This document shows, one piece after another, positions 52,729-63,309 of a stretch of DNA of 64,000 bases. The translations under genes were made by a program, and so were the position numbers. Position 1 is the stretch's first letter. Each line of letters starts with the position of its first letter. The DNA lies in assembly GCA_913062645.1 (NCBI GenBank), contig CAJXVW010000001.1:744001-808000 (forward strand), written 5' to 3'. Below the pieces are notes generated by a model. It saw nothing but the letters and a program-made list of their open reading frames with translations, was not told the DNA's origin and ran no database searches. The stretch comes from an uncultured Mycoplasmatota bacterium. Its GTDB lineage: Bacteria > Bacillota_I > Bacilli_A > Izemoplasmatales > Izemoplasmataceae.

Positions 52729-52878
52729 ATGAGAACCGGGTTCACACTGCGTTGCACGGTCTGCAACAACGAGAACTATCGCATGGATAAGAACAAGAAA
52801 ACTCATCCCGAGCGGTTAGAAACGAACAAATTCTGTCCCAAGTGTGGCAAAAGCACACTTCACAAAGAAAAAAAATAA
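52729..52878 (+). CDS. rpmG: 50S ribosomal protein L33
   Basis: A 49-residue basic protein of the large ribosomal subunit. It starts [17 protein letters not shown] and ends [14 protein letters not shown]. Two CxxC pairs make it a zinc-binding (C+) L33. AAGGAGG stands 8 bases before the ATG. Bacillota often carry several L33 paralogues with and without zinc, exchanged under zinc shortage. Its promoter is strong and a weak hairpin separates it from the glucokinase gene. Confidence 0.95.
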   Translation: MRTGFTLRCTVCNNENYRMDKNKKTHPERLETNKFCPKCGKSTLHKEKK

Positions 52879-52880
52879 AG

Positions 52881-52908
52881 AACTTCTGTGTTTCATGGAA
52901 GTTTTTTT
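52881..52908 (+). terminator. Weak terminator between rpmG and the glucokinase gene
   Basis: AACTTC pairs with GAAGTT across an 11-base loop, followed by seven T. The short stem suggests partial read-through. Confidence 0.6.
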
Positions 52909-52923
52909 CATAAGGAGGAGCAC

Positions 52924-53856
52924 ATGAAACGCTACATCTACGGCATCGACATCGGTGGCACGTCGATCAAGTTCGGGCTCTTCGATCTCGATTTCAAACT
53001 CATCGACAAATGGGAGACGCCGACCGACAAAACCGATGCCGGCGTGCACATCATCGATGACATCGTGACGGCGATCGAAACGCACACTCCGAAGTTGGAC
53101 GAGGTGCTGGGGTACGGCTTCGGCGTCCCCGGACCGGTTGTCAAGCACTACATTCCCGTTTGCGTCAATCTCGGCTGGAAGGACGTCGATCTTCCAGCGA
53201 TGTTGAAAGAACGCCTTAACAATGACAACATCTTTGTCGGAAACGACGCCAATGTCGCCTGTTTGGGCGAAGCATTCATCGGTGCCGGACACGGCCGCAG
53301 GAACGTTGCGATGATCACCCTCGGCACCGGTGTCGGCACCGGCATCGTAGTCGACGGACACATCCTCGAAGGGCACAACGGCAGCGCCGGCGAGATCGGA
53401 CATCTGACGGTCGCCCATGATTATCCGATCGTGTGCAACTGTGGCAAGACCGGCTGTCTCGAGACGGTTGCGAGTGCGACCGGCATCCGCAACATCTACA
53501 ACCGTCGCAAAGGCGATCACATCGGTCATTCGGTTCTGTTCGACACCCCCTTCCCAAGTGCCAAGGAGATCTTCGATGCAGCCAAGGACGGCGATCTCCT
53601 CGCCCTTGAAGTGGTTGATGAAGCAGCCGACTACATCGGCTATGCCTGTCACGTCATCGGCATCACCACCAATCCGTCGGTGATCGTCATCGGCGGCGGG
53701 GTCAGCAAAGCCGGTGATTTCTTGATCCGTCGCATTCAAAGCGTCTACCGTAATCTTGCATTCAAAGCCAGCATCGATACCAAAATCGTCGCCGCCACAC
53801 TCGGCAACGACGCCGGCATTCACGGTGCGGCGGAGTTGGTGAAGATCTATGGTTAA
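52924..53856 (+). CDS. ROK-family glucokinase
   Basis: A 310-residue sugar kinase that phosphorylates glucose to glucose 6-phosphate at the entry of glycolysis. The ATP-binding GIDIGGTSIKFGLFD starts the protein. The substrate region GNDANVACLGE is followed by LGTGVGTGIVVDG, and the zinc motif CNCGKTGCLE with a nearby His marks ROK glucokinases. ATG 52924 is preceded by AAGGAGG; longer in-frame starts lie in the rpmG terminator. It overlaps the MBL-fold gene by 8 bases, so the two are co-translated. Confidence 0.9.
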   Translation: MKRYIYGIDIGGTSIKFGLFDLDFKLIDKWETPTDKTDAGVHIIDDIVTAIETHTPKLDEVLGYGFGVPGPVVKHYIPVCVNLGWKDVDLPAMLKERLNNDNIFVGNDANVACLGEAFIGAGHGRRNVAMITLGTGVGTGIVVDGHILEGHNGSAGEIGHLTVAHDYPIVCNCGKTGCLETVASATGIRNIYNRRKGDHIGHSVLFDTPFPSAKEIFDAAKDGDLLALEVVDEAADYIGYACHVIGITTNPSVIVIGGGVSKAGDFLIRRIQSVYRNLAFKASIDTKIVAATLGNDAGIHGAAELVKIYG

Positions 53857-54469
53857 AGCCCTGATCAACGCGTACACCGAGAACACCTACATCATCAACG
53901 AAGGCCCGGATGCGTTCATCATTGATCCCGGCGCGCACGCCAAGGAGATCACCGATTACATCGCGGCCAATGATCTGCATGTCAAGGGCATCCTGCTGAC
54001 GCACGGTCATTTCGATCACATGTATTCGATCAACGAGGTGCAAGCCGCCTTCGATTGCCCGATCTACATCCATGCGGACGAACGCGATTTCCTGTTCGAT
54101 CCCAACCTCAACCTCTCCAGCACCATTCGCAAGGCGATTTCCGTCAAGCAGAAGAAGGCGATCGTCACGATCGACGAGACGGATACGTTGCAGCTTGGCG
54201 ACGAGACGATTTCGATTCTCCATGTTCCGGGCCACACGCGAGGCAGTGTCGCCTATCGCTATCGCCGGTTCCTGTTCAGTGGCGACATCCTGTTCAAGGG
54301 AACGATCGGACGAACCGACCTCCCGACATCCAGTCCCGAAGCGATTGAAGCAAGCCTGCGACGGATGGTGGCGGAACTCGATGACAACACGGTTGTGTAT
54401 CCAGGTCATGGCCACTTCACGACGATTCTCAATGAAAAATACGAAAACCCGTTCTTGAAACATCTCTAA
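53849..54469 (+). CDS. MBL-fold metallohydrolase (glyoxalase II-like)
   Basis: A 206-residue cytosolic metallo-beta-lactamase-fold hydrolase. The metal motif THGHFDHM (HxHxDH, ~51-58) and further ligands in VPGHTRGS, FSGDILF and YPGHG are all present. Short proteins of this type (YqgX/YcbL-like) hydrolyse thioesters such as S-lactoylglutathione analogues, but the natural substrate is unclear. The ATG lies inside the end of the glucokinase gene. A UUCG hairpin terminator follows. Confidence 0.88.
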   Translation: MVKALINAYTENTYIINEGPDAFIIDPGAHAKEITDYIAANDLHVKGILLTHGHFDHMYSINEVQAAFDCPIYIHADERDFLFDPNLNLSSTIRKAISVKQKKAIVTIDETDTLQLGDETISILHVPGHTRGSVAYRYRRFLFSGDILFKGTIGRTDLPTSSPEAIEASLRRMVAELDDNTVVYPGHGHFTTILNEKYENPFLKHL

Positions 54470-54492
54470 AAGACCATTCGTGGTCTTTTTTT
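54468..54492 (+). terminator. Intrinsic terminator with UUCG loop after the MBL gene
   Basis: AAAAGACCA pairs with TGGTCTTTT around TTCG, with more T after it. Confidence 0.9.
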
Positions 54493-54499
54493 ATGGTAT

Positions 54500-54526
54500 T
54501 TAGCACTCATTCCTTGACACTGCTAA
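54500..54526 (+). promoter_or_regulatory. CIRCE element 1 (HrcA operator)
   Basis: TTAGCACTC-N9-CACTGCTAA: the left arm is a perfect CIRCE arm and the right arm differs at two positions. It overlaps the -35 box. Confidence 0.8.
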
Positions 54527-54542
54527 ACGGGTGGTGTATAAT
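54514..54542 (+). promoter_or_regulatory. Promoter of the hrcA-grpE-dnaK operon
   Basis: Consensus TTGACA and TATAAT separated by 17 bases, embraced by two CIRCE elements. Confidence 0.92.
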
Positions 54543-54546
54543 GTTG

Positions 54547-54573
54547 TTAGCAATCATAATGTTAGAGTGCTAA
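54547..54573 (+). promoter_or_regulatory. CIRCE element 2 (HrcA operator)
   Basis: TTAGCAATC-N9-GAGTGCTAA: one mismatch in the left arm, perfect right arm. It lies between the -10 box and the hrcA ribosome site. Confidence 0.88.
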
Positions 54574-54586
54574 CGGAGGTGGCCCG

Positions 54587-55600
54587 ATGTTAACCGAACG
54601 CCAGGAAATGGTATTGAAATTGATCATTGAAGAGTACATCAAGACGGCCGAACCGATCGGTTCGAGGACGCTGTCGAAGATTCTCGACTTTTCCCCTGCG
54701 ACCATCCGCAATGAGATGGCCGATCTCGAAGATCTCGGCTACATCGAAAAGACGCACACGTCCAGCGGACGCGTGCCATCGGACATGGGCTACCATTATT
54801 ACATTGAGACGATCCTCAAGGACGATGCGGGCTACGACAAGAGCTTCAACGTCATCGACGAACTGTTCAGCAACACGGAGATGAAACGTGACGAGGCGAT
54901 CAAGCAGGCGATGAACCTGCTCAGTCAGCTGACCAACTACACGACCATTGCACTCGGTCCCAACGCCTACGGTTCGAAAGTCAAGAAAATCGAACTGATT
55001 CCGCTTTTTGAATCGACTTGCGTGCTGCTTGTCGTGACCAACCACGGCCACGTTGAAAGCAAGCAGATCACGATTCCCGAGCACACCAGTCTCGACGACA
55101 TGAAACGCGTCATCGAAATCTTCAACGACATTCTCTATGATTGTCCGATCGGACAGGTCAGCGAGAAGCTCCATTACGAAATCAACACCGAACGAATCAA
55201 GGACATCCTGATCTACAACCAGACGATCATCGACACGTTCTTGGAGGCGTTCACCAAGTTCACCCAGAGCAAGTACTATCTCTCCGGACGCAACAAGATG
55301 CTCTATCAACCGGAGTTCAGCGATGTCGACCGCGTCCGCGAACTGATGTCCTTCTTCGAACAGAACGACATTTTCCGACTTGTTGAAAACACCCAAGAAC
55401 AAGGCATGTCGGTGCGTATCGGAAAAGAGAACCAAGTCAGCGCGATGCGCGACTGCACGGTCATCACCGTGCCGTACCAGCTGAGTGACAAGGATTCCGG
55501 CACGATCGCCATCGTCGGTCCGACGCGGATGGAGTACCAGAAAGTCATTCCGCTCGTCAAATATCTGGCGTCGCACATGTCCAAACTATATAAGGAGTAG
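54587..55600 (+). CDS. hrcA: Heat-inducible transcription repressor HrcA
   Basis: A 337-residue repressor of class I heat-shock genes. The N-terminal winged helix includes YIKTAEPIGSRTLSK and FSPATIRNEMADLEDLGYIEKTHTSSGRVPSD, the most conserved HrcA segment. The central GAF-like and inserted dimerisation domains follow, ending KYLASHMSKLYKE. It binds CIRCE with help of GroEL. Two CIRCE elements around its own promoter indicate autoregulation. GGAGGTG precedes the ATG, and grpE starts five bases after its stop. Confidence 0.96.
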   Translation: MLTERQEMVLKLIIEEYIKTAEPIGSRTLSKILDFSPATIRNEMADLEDLGYIEKTHTSSGRVPSDMGYHYYIETILKDDAGYDKSFNVIDELFSNTEMKRDEAIKQAMNLLSQLTNYTTIALGPNAYGSKVKKIELIPLFESTCVLLVVTNHGHVESKQITIPEHTSLDDMKRVIEIFNDILYDCPIGQVSEKLHYEINTERIKDILIYNQTIIDTFLEAFTKFTQSKYYLSGRNKMLYQPEFSDVDRVRELMSFFEQNDIFRLVENTQEQGMSVRIGKENQVSAMRDCTVITVPYQLSDKDSGTIAIVGPTRMEYQKVIPLVKYLASHMSKLYKE

Positions 55601-55605
55601 GCACC

Positions 55606-58007
<2,402 letters not shown>

Positions 58008-58014
58008 CGCCCAC

Positions 58015-58039
58015 CAAGAAGCAGATTTTCTGCTTCTTG
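58015..58039 (+). other. Hairpin without T tract in the dnaK-dnaJ gap
   Basis: An 11-base perfect stem (CAAGAAGCAGA arm) with a TTT loop is followed by TGTTATG, not a U tract. It may protect or process the dnaK message and lower dnaJ levels rather than terminate. Confidence 0.6.
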
Positions 58040-58062
58040 TGTTATGACCCGAGGTGAACACC

Positions 58063-59172
58063 ATGGCTGACAAACGCGACTATTACGAGGTGCTGGGCAT
58101 CGACAAGAACGCCGATGATGCGGCGATCAAGAAAGCCTACCGCACGCTCGCCAAGAAATACCACCCCGACGTATCCGCAGAACCAGACGCCGAAGCCAAG
58201 TTCAAGGAAGTCCAGGAAGCGTACGAAGTATTGAGTGATGCGCAGAAACGCTCCCAATACGATCGCTTCGGACATGCCGCGAACAACGGCGCCGGTTTCA
58301 ACACGTCCGGTTTCGGCGGATTCGATTTCGACATCAACGACATATTCTCCAGTTTCTTCGGCGGTGGCGCCCGTCCCGGAGCCGGCGGTTCGCGCCGTCG
58401 CAAGGGTCAGGACATCCAACGTCGCATGTCGATCACCTTCGAGGAAGCCGTGTTCGGCGCCAAGAAGAAACTGCGCGTCACCGTTCACGAAGAGTGCCAT
58501 GTCTGTCACGGCAGCGGCGCGCATTCGAAAAACGACGTCAAGACTTGTTCGCGTTGCAACGGACGCGGCAGCGTCGTGGTCGAACAACAGTCGTTCTTCG
58601 GCCGCACGCGAACCCAGACGACCTGTCCGACCTGCGGTGGCAGCGGCAAGGAAATCACCAAGAAATGTTCCAACTGCAACGGGGAAGGCATCGAATCCCA
58701 CAACAAGGACATCGAAGTGACGATCCCCGCCGGGATCGACACCGGCCAGCAAATCCGTCTCGAAGGGTACGGCAACAAAGGGTCCAACGGTGGCCCGTCC
58801 GGAGATCTCTACATTCTCTTTGACGTCAAACCTCATGAACTCTACGAACGGCACGGCGACGACATTCTCGTCAAGATACCGCTGACGATTTCACAAGCGG
58901 CGCTCGGCGACACCATCAAGGTGCCGACTCCGCACGGCAACGTCAAACTGAAAATCCCGCCCGGCACGCAGTCGGAAACCACCTTTCGTCTCCGCGGCAA
59001 AGGCATTCCCAATGTTCGTACCAAGCGCAACGGCGACGAGCACGTGCTCGTCAACGTCGTGACCCCGACAAAACTCTCGAAGCAACAGACCAAATTGTTC
59101 GAGCAACTGTCGAAAACCGATCTCACCAACGACACGTTGTTCGACAAGATCAAGAAATTCATCACGAACTGA
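58063..59172 (+). CDS. dnaJ: Chaperone DnaJ (Hsp40)
   Basis: A 369-residue co-chaperone that stimulates DnaK ATPase. The J domain (~4-66) holds KKYHPDVS with the HPD tripeptide. A Gly/Phe-rich segment ([15 protein letters not shown]) follows. Four zinc repeats of CxxCxGxG type are seen ([32 protein letters not shown]), then the C-terminal substrate domains. ATG 58063 follows GAGGTGAA; GTG 58054 lies in that ribosome site and is rejected. A strong terminator follows. Confidence 0.97.
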   Translation: MADKRDYYEVLGIDKNADDAAIKKAYRTLAKKYHPDVSAEPDAEAKFKEVQEAYEVLSDAQKRSQYDRFGHAANNGAGFNTSGFGGFDFDINDIFSSFFGGGARPGAGGSRRRKGQDIQRRMSITFEEAVFGAKKKLRVTVHEECHVCHGSGAHSKNDVKTCSRCNGRGSVVVEQQSFFGRTRTQTTCPTCGGSGKEITKKCSNCNGEGIESHNKDIEVTIPAGIDTGQQIRLEGYGNKGSNGGPSGDLYILFDVKPHELYERHGDDILVKIPLTISQAALGDTIKVPTPHGNVKLKIPPGTQSETTFRLRGKGIPNVRTKRNGDEHVLVNVVTPTKLSKQQTKLFEQLSKTDLTNDTLFDKIKKFITN

Positions 59173-59200
59173 AAAGTTTCAGGAAACTGAAACTTTTTTT
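59172..59200 (+). terminator. Intrinsic terminator after dnaJ
   Basis: AAAAGTTTCAG pairs perfectly with CTGAAACTTTT around GAAA, then T. Confidence 0.92.
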
Positions 59201-59201
59201 G

Positions 59202-59210
59202 TGATATAAT
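59202..59210 (+). promoter_or_regulatory. Extended -10 promoter of mtaB
   Basis: TGA-TATAAT directly after the dnaJ terminator; no clear -35 box. Confidence 0.6.
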
Positions 59211-59252
59211 GGAGTGACTTCCCATCGAACCTATTCGAAAGGAGGAACGCCC

Positions 59253-60554
59253 GTGAAAATCGCTTTTCATACACTTGGCTGCAAGGTCAACACCTACGAG
59301 ACCGAAAGCACCTGGCAACTGTTCAGCGAACAAGGGTTTGAGCGTGTCAACGCCACCGAGTATGCCGATGTCTACGTGATCAACACCTGCACCGTCACCA
59401 ACACTGGCGATGCCAAGAGCCGCAAGGCGATTCGTCGGTTGATCCGGCGCAATCCTGAAGCAGTCATCGCCGTCATGGGTTGTTACTCCCAGGTCGATCC
59501 CGACGCGATTGCGGCGATCGACGGTGTCGACATCATCATCGGTACCAAACACCGTGAACAGTTGGTTCAGAAGGTGCAACAGGTGCTTCGCGACCGGAAG
59601 AAAATCCTGGATGTCACGGATGTTTCTCGCTACCGCGAGTTCGATGAGACGCATGTGACGAACTTCACCGACAACACGCGAGCCTTTTTGAAAATCCAGG
59701 ACGGGTGCAACAACTTCTGCAGCTACTGCATCATTCCCTTCGCCCGCGGTCCGGTGCGTTCTCGTGATCGCGATTCAGTCCTGGCCGAGGCGACGTCGCT
59801 GATTGCGAACGGGTATCATGAAATTGTCCTGACGGGGATCCACACCGGCGGATACGGCCAGGATTTTGAAAATTATTCGTTGGTTGATCTGCTGCGGGAG
59901 CTGGCCGAACTGCCAGACTTGAAACGGCTGCGGCTATCCTCGATCGAAATGAATGAAGTCACCGATGAGCTGTTGGACCTGATCGCAGGCAATTCGGTGT
60001 TCGCGCAACATCTTCACATTCCACTGCAAAGCGGCAGCGATGACATCCTGCGCGCCATGCGGCGCAAGTACGACACGCGCATGTTTCAAGACCGCATTCA
60101 GGCCATTCGTGAACGCATCCCGGGTATCGCGATTACCACCGATGTGATCGTTGGGTTCCCAGGGGAAACCGATGAGCAATTTGAAGAGATGGTGAACTTC
60201 ATCAAGGCGATGGCCTTCAGCGAACTGCACGTCTTTCCCTATTCGAAGCGATCCGGTACCAAAGCGGCCGCGATGAAACCGCAGATCAACGGCGTCGTCA
60301 AATCGTATCGCGTCAATCAACTGCTGGCTCTGAACGAAACATTGGCCATGAACTTCATAGCCACCCAACAAACGCTCGAGGTTCTCTTCGAGACTTCGGA
60401 CGACGCGTTCACCTACGGACATTCGAGCACCTACATCTATGCCAAAGTTCCCAAAGACGACACGCTTCTCAATCGGATTGTCACCTGTCGCATCGTCGGT
60501 GGTACCTATCAGAATCTGTTGTGTCAAATCATACAAAAAGCCGATTCCATGTGA
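59253..60554 (+). CDS. mtaB: tRNA t6A37 methylthiotransferase MtaB
   Basis: A 433-residue radical SAM enzyme that adds a methylthio group to t6A at position 37 of tRNAs reading ANN codons. The N-terminal UPF0004 domain begins FHTLGCKVNTYE with Cys ligands also in NTCTVTN and VMGCYSQ. The radical SAM cluster is CNNFCSYC. The C-terminal ~60 residues resemble a TRAM domain. The start is GTG, with AAAGGAGG upstream; an in-frame ATG/ACG region at 59214 lacks a ribosome site. A hairpin overlapping its last codons serves as terminator against the convergent gene. Confidence 0.94.
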   Translation: MKIAFHTLGCKVNTYETESTWQLFSEQGFERVNATEYADVYVINTCTVTNTGDAKSRKAIRRLIRRNPEAVIAVMGCYSQVDPDAIAAIDGVDIIIGTKHREQLVQKVQQVLRDRKKILDVTDVSRYREFDETHVTNFTDNTRAFLKIQDGCNNFCSYCIIPFARGPVRSRDRDSVLAEATSLIANGYHEIVLTGIHTGGYGQDFENYSLVDLLRELAELPDLKRLRLSSIEMNEVTDELLDLIAGNSVFAQHLHIPLQSGSDDILRAMRRKYDTRMFQDRIQAIRERIPGIAITTDVIVGFPGETDEQFEEMVNFIKAMAFSELHVFPYSKRSGTKAAAMKPQINGVVKSYRVNQLLALNETLAMNFIATQQTLEVLFETSDDAFTYGHSSTYIYAKVPKDDTLLNRIVTCRIVGGTYQNLLCQIIQKADSM

Positions 60555-60567
60555 GAATCGGCTTTTG
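60536..60567. terminator. Terminator at the mtaB / membrane protein convergence
   Basis: AAAAGCCGATTC pairs with GAATCGGCTTTT around CATGTGA. The mtaB stop codon lies at the end of the loop. Confidence 0.85.
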
Positions 60568-60569
60568 CT

Positions 60570-61112
60570 TCATTTGATCTGGTAGATGAGATTGGCGTCA
60601 TCCTGGCCGATGTAAATGTCGAGCGGCTTTTTGTCGAGAATCGCATCGGGCAGATGGTGGAGGAAGTTGATCAGTTCATCCAGACAGTGAAATTGATTGG
60701 ATAGTTCAATCAAAGGCTTGACGCCCTTTTTAATGGCAACTTTGGTGACGGTTTTCTTGTCTTGCTTGACGTAGAGAAACAGTTTGTTGTTGGCTCGTTT
60801 CAGGAGCGAGCCATTGGCATAGCGGACAAACACCGGCAACTCCTCGACCTTGTGCGACAGATAGCGGCGGACGAGCATCTTCCCCCGACGACGAAGCGCA
60901 TCAAAGGAATTGGAATGACGTTTGCGCTTGCGTTTGATCTTGTCGATCAGTTGTAGTCCGTTGAACTTTTTGCGGTCGAGCTTGATCGCCGACTTGACGT
61001 ATTGCTTCATGCCGAGATACGCTCTGGCGGTTTTGACGAGGCGCCGGATGATGAGAAACGCAATCAGCGCAATCAGCGCATACCCAAGAATCATTTGCAG
61101 TGTTTCATTCAT
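60570..61112 (-). CDS. Small membrane protein of unknown function
   Basis: A 180-residue protein with one N-terminal membrane helix ([20 protein letters not shown], ~7-26) and a strongly basic cytoplasmic part (for example [25 protein letters not shown]). The C-terminal half, with [20 protein letters not shown] and [15 protein letters not shown], looks like an alpha/beta domain, possibly a small restriction- or NERD-like fold, but no catalytic motif is seen. ATG at 61112 follows GGAGGTGAT; a longer in-frame frame crosses the promoter (TGG-TACAAT on the minus strand). The basic region suggests binding to nucleic acid or acidic lipids. I do not recognise the family. Confidence 0.6.
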   Translation of the reverse strand: MNETLQMILGYALIALIAFLIIRRLVKTARAYLGMKQYVKSAIKLDRKKFNGLQLIDKIKRKRKRHSNSFDALRRRGKMLVRRYLSHKVEELPVFVRYANGSLLKRANNKLFLYVKQDKKTVTKVAIKKGVKPLIELSNQFHCLDELINFLHHLPDAILDKKPLDIYIGQDDANLIYQIK

Positions 61113-61204
61113 GTCATCACCTCCGCTTTGTTCAACCATATTGTACCACAAACGCCAAATGTTGACCACAAAATGTGGCAAAACACGCTATTTTGTGTTT
61201 TTCC

Positions 61205-61233
61205 TTTACAATGATATGCGTTTTTGGTATTAT
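61205..61233 (+). promoter_or_regulatory. Promoter of rpsU
   Basis: TTTACA and TATTAT are 17 bases apart, with TGG immediately before the -10 box. Confidence 0.8.
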
Positions 61234-61272
61234 ATAAAAGGTTATTACAGAGTGAAAGGAGGGACCGCCAAG

Positions 61273-61443
61273 ATGCCCAAAACCGTCGTTAAGGAACACG
61301 AGACCATCGAAGATGCTCTGCGTCGTTTCAAACGTGATGTTTCACGTTCCGGTACCCTGCAAGAAGCTCGCAAACGAGAACACTATCTGAAACCCAGTAT
61401 TCAAAAGAAAATGCGCCGCAAAGCAAATCGCAAGAATCGCTGA
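61273..61443 (+). CDS. rpsU: 30S ribosomal protein S21
   Basis: A 56-residue, very basic protein of the small ribosomal subunit. It has the S21 pattern of an acidic-to-basic helix, [20 protein letters not shown], then [29 protein letters not shown] precedes ATG 61273. Longer in-frame reading to the left crosses the divergent membrane-protein gene and is not real. It is a single-gene unit with its own promoter and terminator. Confidence 0.96.
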   Translation: MPKTVVKEHETIEDALRRFKRDVSRSGTLQEARKREHYLKPSIQKKMRRKANRKNR

Positions 61444-61451
61444 ACAAACAC

Positions 61452-61484
61452 AAAATAACGGTATAAAAATGCCGTTATTTTTTT
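61452..61484 (+). terminator. Intrinsic terminator after rpsU
   Basis: AAAATAACGGTAT pairs with ATGCCGTTATTTT (one G-U) around AAAA, with T following. Confidence 0.9.
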
Positions 61485-61494
61485 CCCTTCCATG

Positions 61495-61503
61495 TGATAT
61501 AAT
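61495..61503 (+). promoter_or_regulatory. Extended -10 promoter of the phoH-ybeY-cdd-era operon
   Basis: TGA-TATAAT about 30 bases before the TTG start of phoH. Confidence 0.65.
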
Positions 61504-61533
61504 GAAGATAAGCAAAGCAAAGGGGACGATACA

Positions 61534-62520
61534 TTGGACAACTTAACGAAACTTGAGGTGACCTTTACCGATCTCAACGCGTTCCGGATGGTGATCGGCA
61601 ATCAGGACAAGAACATCAAAGTCCTTGGTGCGCTGTACAATGTCAACATCTTCTCCAAAGGAGAGGCAATCTACATCGACTCGGACCATCCCGAACTGAT
61701 TGCGACGATGGAGACGATTTTTCAGACACTGATCCGCATCGCTGGCAAAAACATCGTGCTCACCGAGCGTGACATACTGTACATTGCAAAGTTGACCGGT
61801 ACGATGTCAATCGATGAAATCGCCGACATTTACATCAACCGGATGTTGATCACGAAGACCGTTGGTGGCAAACCGATTTATGCCAAAACGCTTCACCAAA
61901 GACATTACATCCAGGCCATCAACAAGAACGACATGGTGTTCGCCATCGGGCCCGCAGGGACCGGTAAAACCTACGTTGCGGTGATGAACGCCATCAGTAA
62001 ATTGCGCGATGGTACCGTTAAGAAACTGATCCTGACGCGCCCCGCCGTCGAGGCGGGAGAGAATCTTGGCTTCTTGCCCGGAGACTTGAAAGAAAAGATT
62101 GATCCATATCTCCGCCCCCTTTATGATGCGCTTTATGAAGCGCTTGGAACAAAACAGACGGAAGATCTGATCGAAAAGGGAACGATCGAAATTGCCCCGC
62201 TTGCTTACATGCGCGGACGAACACTCGAAAATGCTTACGTCATTTTGGACGAAGCTCAAAACACCACGACAAACCAGATGAAACTGTTCCTTACCCGCCT
62301 TGGTTTCAACTCCAAGATGGTCGTCACCGGCGACATCACGCAGATCGATTTACCGAAGAAGGCAACCAGTGGTCTGGTCCAGGCCGTGCAACTGCTGGAA
62401 GCCGTCGAAGGCATCGCCATCATTGCCTTTGACCGGATTGACGTCATTCGTCATCCGCTGGTTCAAAAAGTACTGGAACGGTATGAGAATTATGAAAACA
62501 AATATCGTAAATTATTTTGA
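61534..62520 (+). CDS. phoH: PhoH-family ATPase
   Basis: A 328-residue P-loop protein. An N-terminal KH-like region (~1-110) is followed by the PhoH ATPase domain: Walker A GPAGTGKTYVA, then RPAVEAGENLGFLPGD, Walker B VILDEAQN and a C-terminal RIDVIRHPLVQ. Members are thought to act in RNA metabolism as helicases or together with YbeY. The start is TTG with AGGGGAC upstream; no ATG fits. The next gene, ybeY, begins inside its 3' end, a classic pairing. Confidence 0.93.
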   Translation: MDNLTKLEVTFTDLNAFRMVIGNQDKNIKVLGALYNVNIFSKGEAIYIDSDHPELIATMETIFQTLIRIAGKNIVLTERDILYIAKLTGTMSIDEIADIYINRMLITKTVGGKPIYAKTLHQRHYIQAINKNDMVFAIGPAGTGKTYVAVMNAISKLRDGTVKKLILTRPAVEAGENLGFLPGDLKEKIDPYLRPLYDALYEALGTKQTEDLIEKGTIEIAPLAYMRGRTLENAYVILDEAQNTTTNQMKLFLTRLGFNSKMVVTGDITQIDLPKKATSGLVQAVQLLEAVEGIAIIAFDRIDVIRHPLVQKVLERYENYENKYRKLF

Positions 62521-62908
62521 CGACAAGGATTATGCGGATCCGATTGAACGAGTCATTGACATCGGTGGCAAGTTGCTCGGACTGGAAGGACAGTCGATCA
62601 ACATCATCCTCGTTGACAACGAAGAGATTCACTCGCTGAACCGCCAGTACCGGGACAAAGATTATCCGACCGATGTCCTGACCTTCCCCGATGGGTATCT
62701 GCATCATCTCGGCGATGTCTTCATCGCGATGGAAACCTGCGCCGAGCAAGCCGAGCGACTGGGTCATTCGTTCCGACGAGAACTAGGATTTCTGACTGTT
62801 CACGGGTTTTTGCACACCCTCGGATACGATCATCAAACCATCGAAGACGAGAAGGTCATGGTCGATCTGCAGGAACAGATTCTATACAAGGCAAACTTAC
62901 ACAGATAG
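62492..62908 (+). CDS. ybeY: Endoribonuclease YbeY
   Basis: A 138-residue zinc endoribonuclease for 16S rRNA 3'-end maturation and ribosome quality control. The metal site is HGFLHTLGYDH (family HGxLHxxGYDH). LNRQYRDKDYPTDVLTFP is the second conserved block. It overlaps phoH by 29 bases. ATG 62492 is chosen; ATG 62483, three codons earlier, is possible since GGAACGG is a weak ribosome site for either. cdd follows after an 8-base gap. Confidence 0.94.
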   Translation: MKTNIVNYFDDKDYADPIERVIDIGGKLLGLEGQSINIILVDNEEIHSLNRQYRDKDYPTDVLTFPDGYLHHLGDVFIAMETCAEQAERLGHSFRRELGFLTVHGFLHTLGYDHQTIEDEKVMVDLQEQILYKANLHR

Positions 62909-62916
62909 GTGATTAC

Positions 62917-63309
62917 ATGAACGATTTGTATCAACGGGCGAAAGCGGCATTGCCGCTCTCGCAGTCGCAGTATTCGAACTTCAAGGTAGCTGCCGCGATT
63001 CGGCTCAAGGATGGCAACATCATCACCGGCGTCAACATTGAAAACGCCTCGTTCGGATTGAGCAATTGTGCCGAACGAAGCGCGCTCTTTTCCGCTTACA
63101 GCCAGGGTTACACCAAAGACGACATCGTCGAGATGGCGATCACCACCGAAAAGGATCATCTGGTCTCACCATGTGGCGCGTGTCGCCAGGTCATGCGGGA
63201 ACTGATGCCCCTTGACGCCAACGTCCATCTCGTCACCGCCAAAGGCGATGTGACGACCGTTGCCAACGAAGATTTGTTGCCGTACGGGTTCGACGCCAAG
63301 GACCTATGA
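62917..63309 (+). CDS. cdd: Cytidine deaminase
   Basis: A 130-residue zinc enzyme converting cytidine and deoxycytidine to uridine forms in pyrimidine salvage. The Zn ligand and catalytic Glu lie in [11 protein letters not shown] and the second Cys pair in [25 protein letters not shown] is the usual lead-in. TAGGTGAT is upstream of the ATG. It ends in ATGA overlap with era, the conserved Bacillota order. Confidence 0.96.
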   Translation: MNDLYQRAKAALPLSQSQYSNFKVAAAIRLKDGNIITGVNIENASFGLSNCAERSALFSAYSQGYTKDDIVEMAITTEKDHLVSPCGACRQVMRELMPLDANVHLVTAKGDVTTVANEDLLPYGFDAKDL

